This document shows, in pieces, positions 61,287-64,000 of a stretch of DNA of 64,000 bases; the stretch's first letter is position 1, and every line of letters starts with the position of its first letter. The stretch is from the NCBI GenBank assembly GCA_016722505.1, contig JADKJH010000001.1, positions 806,001 to 870,000 on the forward strand, read 5' to 3'. Below the pieces are notes generated by a model that worked only from the letters and a program-made list of their open reading frames with translations, did no database searches and was not told the DNA's origin. The stretch is from Holophagaceae bacterium (GTDB taxonomy: Bacteria > Acidobacteriota > Holophagae > Holophagales > Holophagaceae). Both the position numbers and the translations under genes were made by a program.

Positions 61287-63344
61287 ATGAAGGTCCAGCG
61301 GGACCACGAACTGACCCGGCTTTATGCCGCGGCGGGGCTTGCGGTGCTGGTCTGGATGATCTTCAAGGCCTATAAGCTGCTGAGCGAGCGCGTTAGCGGT
61401 GCCATCGACGCGCCCTCGAAATGGGCCTTGATGTCCTTGGGCCTGTTGAACGTGCTGGCCATCGGGATCCTGCTTTTCATCGTGGCGCGGTCCTTGGCCA
61501 AGCTCTATTTCGAACGCCGCCGGGGAATCCTGGGCGCGCGGCTGCGGACGCGGCTTGTGCTGGCCTTTTTTGGAGTGACACTGATCCCGAGCCTGATCCT
61601 GTTCTTCGTGGGACAAAGCGCCATCAGCAAGAACCTGGACCGCTGGTTTCTTCCTGAAACAAAAGAGATCGTAGAGGATGGCCAGGCCACCGCCAAAGCC
61701 TTCCAAGCCCAGGTTCAGGCGAGGTTGAACACAGCGGGTTCGCATCTACGCGCCGCCGATCTCAAGGATCTGGACCAACTAAGGTCGGCCGAGGGTTTGG
61801 ACCTGATTATCGCTGGGGACCGGTCTTCGCTTCCCAAATCGCTGAAAGCACCCTTGATCCCGCTTCCCCCAAGCGGTTCCATATCTGTGGAATCAAAGGA
61901 AGGCCGGTGGATGCTGAAGACAGTGGCTCGCACCAACGGCCGGCTTGATGACCAACTGGTGGTGGGGATTTTCCTGCCCCAGTCCTTGGCCGATGGCCTG
62001 CTGCGGCTGGAGAAACGATCGGCGGAATCCTTTCAGGTGAGCAAGAACCGTGGCGTATTGGAAACGCTGCCCCAAAGCACATTCCTCTTCTTGACCGTAC
62101 TGACCCTGTTCGCCGCGGTATGGACAGGCCTGACCATCGCACGCACCTTGTCGGAACCCATCCGCTCTTTGGCGAAGGCCGCCAAGGCTGTCGGGACAGG
62201 TGATCTCGATGTCCAGCTCAACGAGGAAGGCGAAGACGAATTGGCTTTCCTCGCCCAAACCTTCAACCGGATGACTTCGGATTTGAAATCGAACCGCGGC
62301 GCCATCGAAGCCCAAAGCGCACGGCTGGATCAGCAGCGGGCCTACCTTGGACAGTTGCTGGAAGCCTTGCCGGTAGGCGTTCTCAGCTGGGATGACGCGG
62401 GCCAGCTGAGACTCGTGAATCCGGCGGCACGGCGCTGGTTGGGCCTGGAGGCATTCAATCCCGACCGCGATTCCTGGGCGGAATGGGCCATGCAACCGCG
62501 ATTCGGGCATCTTCCGCAGCTGCTTCGGCAGGCGCGGGAATCTGGGCGCACCCACCAGGAAGAAATGCGCCTCGGGGGCGAGGGCGAAGGCCGCTTGATC
62601 CGGGCAATCCTGGCGCCGCTAGAAGGCGGTGGGGCCTTGGCTGTGTTGGAAGATCTGTCGCTGCTGGCCAAGGCCGAAAAGCGCGCCGCGTGGCAGGAAG
62701 TGGCCCGCCGAATGGCCCATGAGGTGAAGAACCCGCTCACTCCAATCCAGCTCACGGCCCAGCGCCTGCTGCGCCGTGTGCGGGAGAACCGGTTGGATTC
62801 AGAAGTAGTGAAGCAAGGCGCCGAAACGATCCTTACGGAAGTAGCCAGCCTGGCCAGGTTGGTGGATGCCTTCAGCCGCTTCGCGCGGTTGCCTGCGCCC
62901 CAGCCGAGCGAGGTGAACGCCTGCGATCTCCTGCGCCAGATCGCCACACTCTATGGCCCTACCCATCCCAATATCCTATGGGCCTGGGACCTGCCGGACC
63001 ATGCCGTGCCCGTGCGCTGGGATGGGGACATGGTGAAACGGGCCATCATCAACCTAGTGGACAACGCGGTGGCCGCCGTCGAGGATGCAGGCACCATCCG
63101 TGTCCATCTCACGGAGCGAAACGGAACGGTGCGGATTCAAGTCGAGGACGACGGCCCTGGTGTGTTGGAATCCCATCGCGAGCGGCTCTTCGAGCCCAGT
63201 TTTTCCACCAAGGAACGTGGCTCCGGACTAGGCTTGGCCATTGTTCGGAAAATCGCCACAGATCATGGTGGCGAAGCTTTTTTCGAACCTCTGCCTAAAG
63301 GCAGCCGCTTCAGCGTGGAACTGCCGAAGGGGGTGGGGGTGTGA
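61287..63344 (+). CDS. NtrY-like sensor histidine kinase
   Basis: 685 residues: three N-terminal membrane helices (LYAAAGLAVLVWMIFKAYKL, LLNVLAIGILLFIVARSLA, LVLAFFGVTLIPSLILFFV), a large periplasmic loop, a fourth helix (TFLFLTVLTLFAAVWTGLTI), a HAMP segment, a PAS-like part, then HisKA with the phosphoacceptor His478 in MAHEVKNPLTP and an ATPase domain (VDNAVAAVEDAG, VEDDGPGV, GSGLGLAIVRKI). NtrY senses nitrogen or redox state and phosphorylates NtrX; no response regulator lies inside the window. It is flanked by inverted copies of the 61-bp repeat. Confidence 0.87.
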   Translation: MKVQRDHELTRLYAAAGLAVLVWMIFKAYKLLSERVSGAIDAPSKWALMSLGLLNVLAIGILLFIVARSLAKLYFERRRGILGARLRTRLVLAFFGVTLIPSLILFFVGQSAISKNLDRWFLPETKEIVEDGQATAKAFQAQVQARLNTAGSHLRAADLKDLDQLRSAEGLDLIIAGDRSSLPKSLKAPLIPLPPSGSISVESKEGRWMLKTVARTNGRLDDQLVVGIFLPQSLADGLLRLEKRSAESFQVSKNRGVLETLPQSTFLFLTVLTLFAAVWTGLTIARTLSEPIRSLAKAAKAVGTGDLDVQLNEEGEDELAFLAQTFNRMTSDLKSNRGAIEAQSARLDQQRAYLGQLLEALPVGVLSWDDAGQLRLVNPAARRWLGLEAFNPDRDSWAEWAMQPRFGHLPQLLRQARESGRTHQEEMRLGGEGEGRLIRAILAPLEGGGALAVLEDLSLLAKAEKRAAWQEVARRMAHEVKNPLTPIQLTAQRLLRRVRENRLDSEVVKQGAETILTEVASLARLVDAFSRFARLPAPQPSEVNACDLLRQIATLYGPTHPNILWAWDLPDHAVPVRWDGDMVKRAIINLVDNAVAAVEDAGTIRVHLTERNGTVRIQVEDDGPGVLESHRERLFEPSFSTKERGSGLGLAIVRKIATDHGGEAFFEPLPKGSRFSVELPKGVGV

Positions 63345-63384
63345 GTCAAGAGTTAAGAGTTAAGAGTCGAGGGTCGAGAGTGAG
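63344..63384. repeat. Tandem heptamer array after the histidine kinase
   Basis: Six units of consensus AGTYRAG immediately after the kinase stop codon. Heptamer unit length is the same as in the elements at 37378 and 41836 but the unit differs. Confidence 0.7.
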
Positions 63385-63409
63385 CGGAGCAGCTTTCTTT
63401 GCCCCACCC

Positions 63410-63496
63410 TCAGCGCTTCCGCAACCGGAGTAACAGCGCGAAGGGGGAGATGAACAGGGCCGAGGCGAGTACCACCAGCAGGAACTTGCCCAGCAT
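63410..63496 (-). CDS. Possible 28-residue membrane peptide
   Basis: ATG 63496 to TGA 63410: MLGKFLLVVLASALFISPFA followed by LLLRLRKR. One hydrophobic helix with a basic tail. The Shine-Dalgarno is weak (GGAAG), so it may not be expressed. No family is known. Confidence 0.3.
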   Translation of the reverse strand: MLGKFLLVVLASALFISPFALLLRLRKR

Positions 63497-63518
63497 CAGG
63501 TTACTTCCATCATCAGGT

Positions 63519-63579
63519 CGCAACGCCTTCGACTTTGCTCGGAGCACCACCCATCGCGTCGGCCTGCGGCCGACATAAG
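63519..63579. repeat. 61-bp dispersed repeat, copy 2 (inverted)
   Basis: Inverted partner of 61043-61103, with GTCGGCCTGCGGCCGAC at 63559-63575. It abuts the palindrome downstream of apt. Confidence 0.85.
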
Positions 63580-63614
63580 GGGCCGTAACGCGCTGGCCAG
63601 CGCGTAACGGCCCC
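63579..63614 (-). terminator. 36-bp palindrome at the end of apt
   Basis: Two 18-base halves (63579-63596 and 63597-63614) are inverted repeats with one mismatch pair, starting at the apt stop codon. Shares GGGGCCGTAACGC with the palindrome near 2146. Confidence 0.6.
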
Positions 63615-64000
63615 TAATAGCGCAACACACTGAAGACCGGCAGGCCATTCAGTTTTTCGCGGCCGGATAAAAAAGTCAGCTCGATGAAGAGGGTGAGAGC
63701 CAGGGCCTGGGCCCCGGTGCGCTCCACAAGGCGGCGCGCGGCTGCGGCGGTGCCGCCAGTGGCGAGCACATCATCCACGATGAGGACACGGTCGCCGGCC
63801 CTGAATGCATCCATGTGGATCTCCAGCGCATCGGTGCCGTACTCGAGGCCGTATTTTTCCTGGATCGTAGGCATGGGCAATTTACCGGGCTTGCGGGCGG
63901 GCACAAAACCCAGGTCGAGCTTTTTAGCCAGGGCCGCGCCAAAGATGAAGCCCCGGGACTCCAGACCCAGGACATGGGTCGCTTTCAAGGTCTGGATCGG
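63614..64000 (-). CDS. apt: Adenine phosphoribosyltransferase (N-terminus cut by window edge)
   Basis: 128 residues are visible, in frame from the window edge (PIQTLKATHVLGLESRGFIF) to the stop at 63614-63616. The PRPP motif is VLIVDDVLATGGTAAAARRLV, and the PTIQEKYGLEYGTDALEIHMD loop is typical of APRT. Complete enzymes have about 170-180 residues, so about 45 residues are missing upstream. It salvages adenine to AMP. The internal ATG at 63988 is probably not the start. Confidence 0.9.
   Translation of the reverse strand, partial: PIQTLKATHVLGLESRGFIFGAALAKKLDLGFVPARKPGKLPMPTIQEKYGLEYGTDALEIHMDAFRAGDRVLIVDDVLATGGTAAAARRLVERTGAQALALTLFIELTFLSGREKLNGLPVFSVLRY

Overview
The window looks like a chromosomal piece of a Gram-negative, metal- or mineral-respiring bacterium, most likely of the Acidobacteriota class Holophagae (Geothrix/Holophaga type). 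This is an inference from the gene set: many multiheme c-type lipoprotein cytochromes including two OmcA/MtrC-type decahemes, a DUF3373 outer-membrane protein, lpxB and kdsC (LPS synthesis), and GC-rich codon use. No rRNA, tRNA or CRISPR array was seen.

Layout. 1-1140: end of a secreted Ig-like/SPOR-like protein. 1156-10353: DUF2202 (frameshifted) and DUF302 genes, then a tightly overlapping minus-strand operon of ArsR regulator, TolC, membrane-fusion protein, RND pump, YgaP-type membrane protein, Tll0287-like heme protein, DUF6132, thioredoxin and rhodanese, with a second ArsR gene upstream. 10736-17225: plus-strand respiratory molybdoenzyme cluster (monoheme cytochrome, DUF3373 porin-like protein, Tat-exported catalytic subunit, four-cluster ferredoxin, NrfD anchor, TorD chaperone). 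17892-30029: two tandem copies of an outer-membrane electron-conduit module. Each reads, in transcription order, 22-aa peptide, beta-barrel, five-heme lipoprotein, five/six-heme lipoprotein, decaheme lipoprotein, terminator, secreted helix-hairpin-helix protein. About 2.1 kb of the two modules is almost identical; the decaheme genes have diverged. 30570-44834: housekeeping and envelope genes (proC, BlaI plus M56-peptidase/transglycosylase fusion, polysaccharide deacetylase, murJ, purQ/purS, ATL protein, lpxB, DUF885 peptidase, kdsC, fadH-like). 44941-51491: a second redox island ending in a roughly 1,425-residue cytochrome with 31 CXXCH motifs. 51891-64000: LuxR-type and PilZ regulators, small membrane proteins, topA, dprA, rpmB, tsaB-rimI, a frameshifted IS110-type transposase, an NtrY-like kinase and the start-truncated apt.

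How it fits together (inference). Electrons from an inner-membrane quinol pool, also used by the NrfD-anchored molybdoenzyme, could pass to periplasmic cytochromes and across the outer membrane by the two barrel-cytochrome modules and the giant cytochrome. The RND/thioredoxin/rhodanese operon looks like a thiol- or sulfur-linked efflux and repair unit under ArsR control.

Caution. At least nine genes carry apparent frameshifts, several in homopolymer runs (DUF2202, monoheme cytochrome, both barrels, five-heme copy B, M56-transglycosylase, lpxB, fadH-like, transposase). The pattern suggests sequencing or assembly error at least as much as real pseudogenes. Dispersed palindromic repeats and heptamer arrays lie between genes and, in two places, inside coding sequence.
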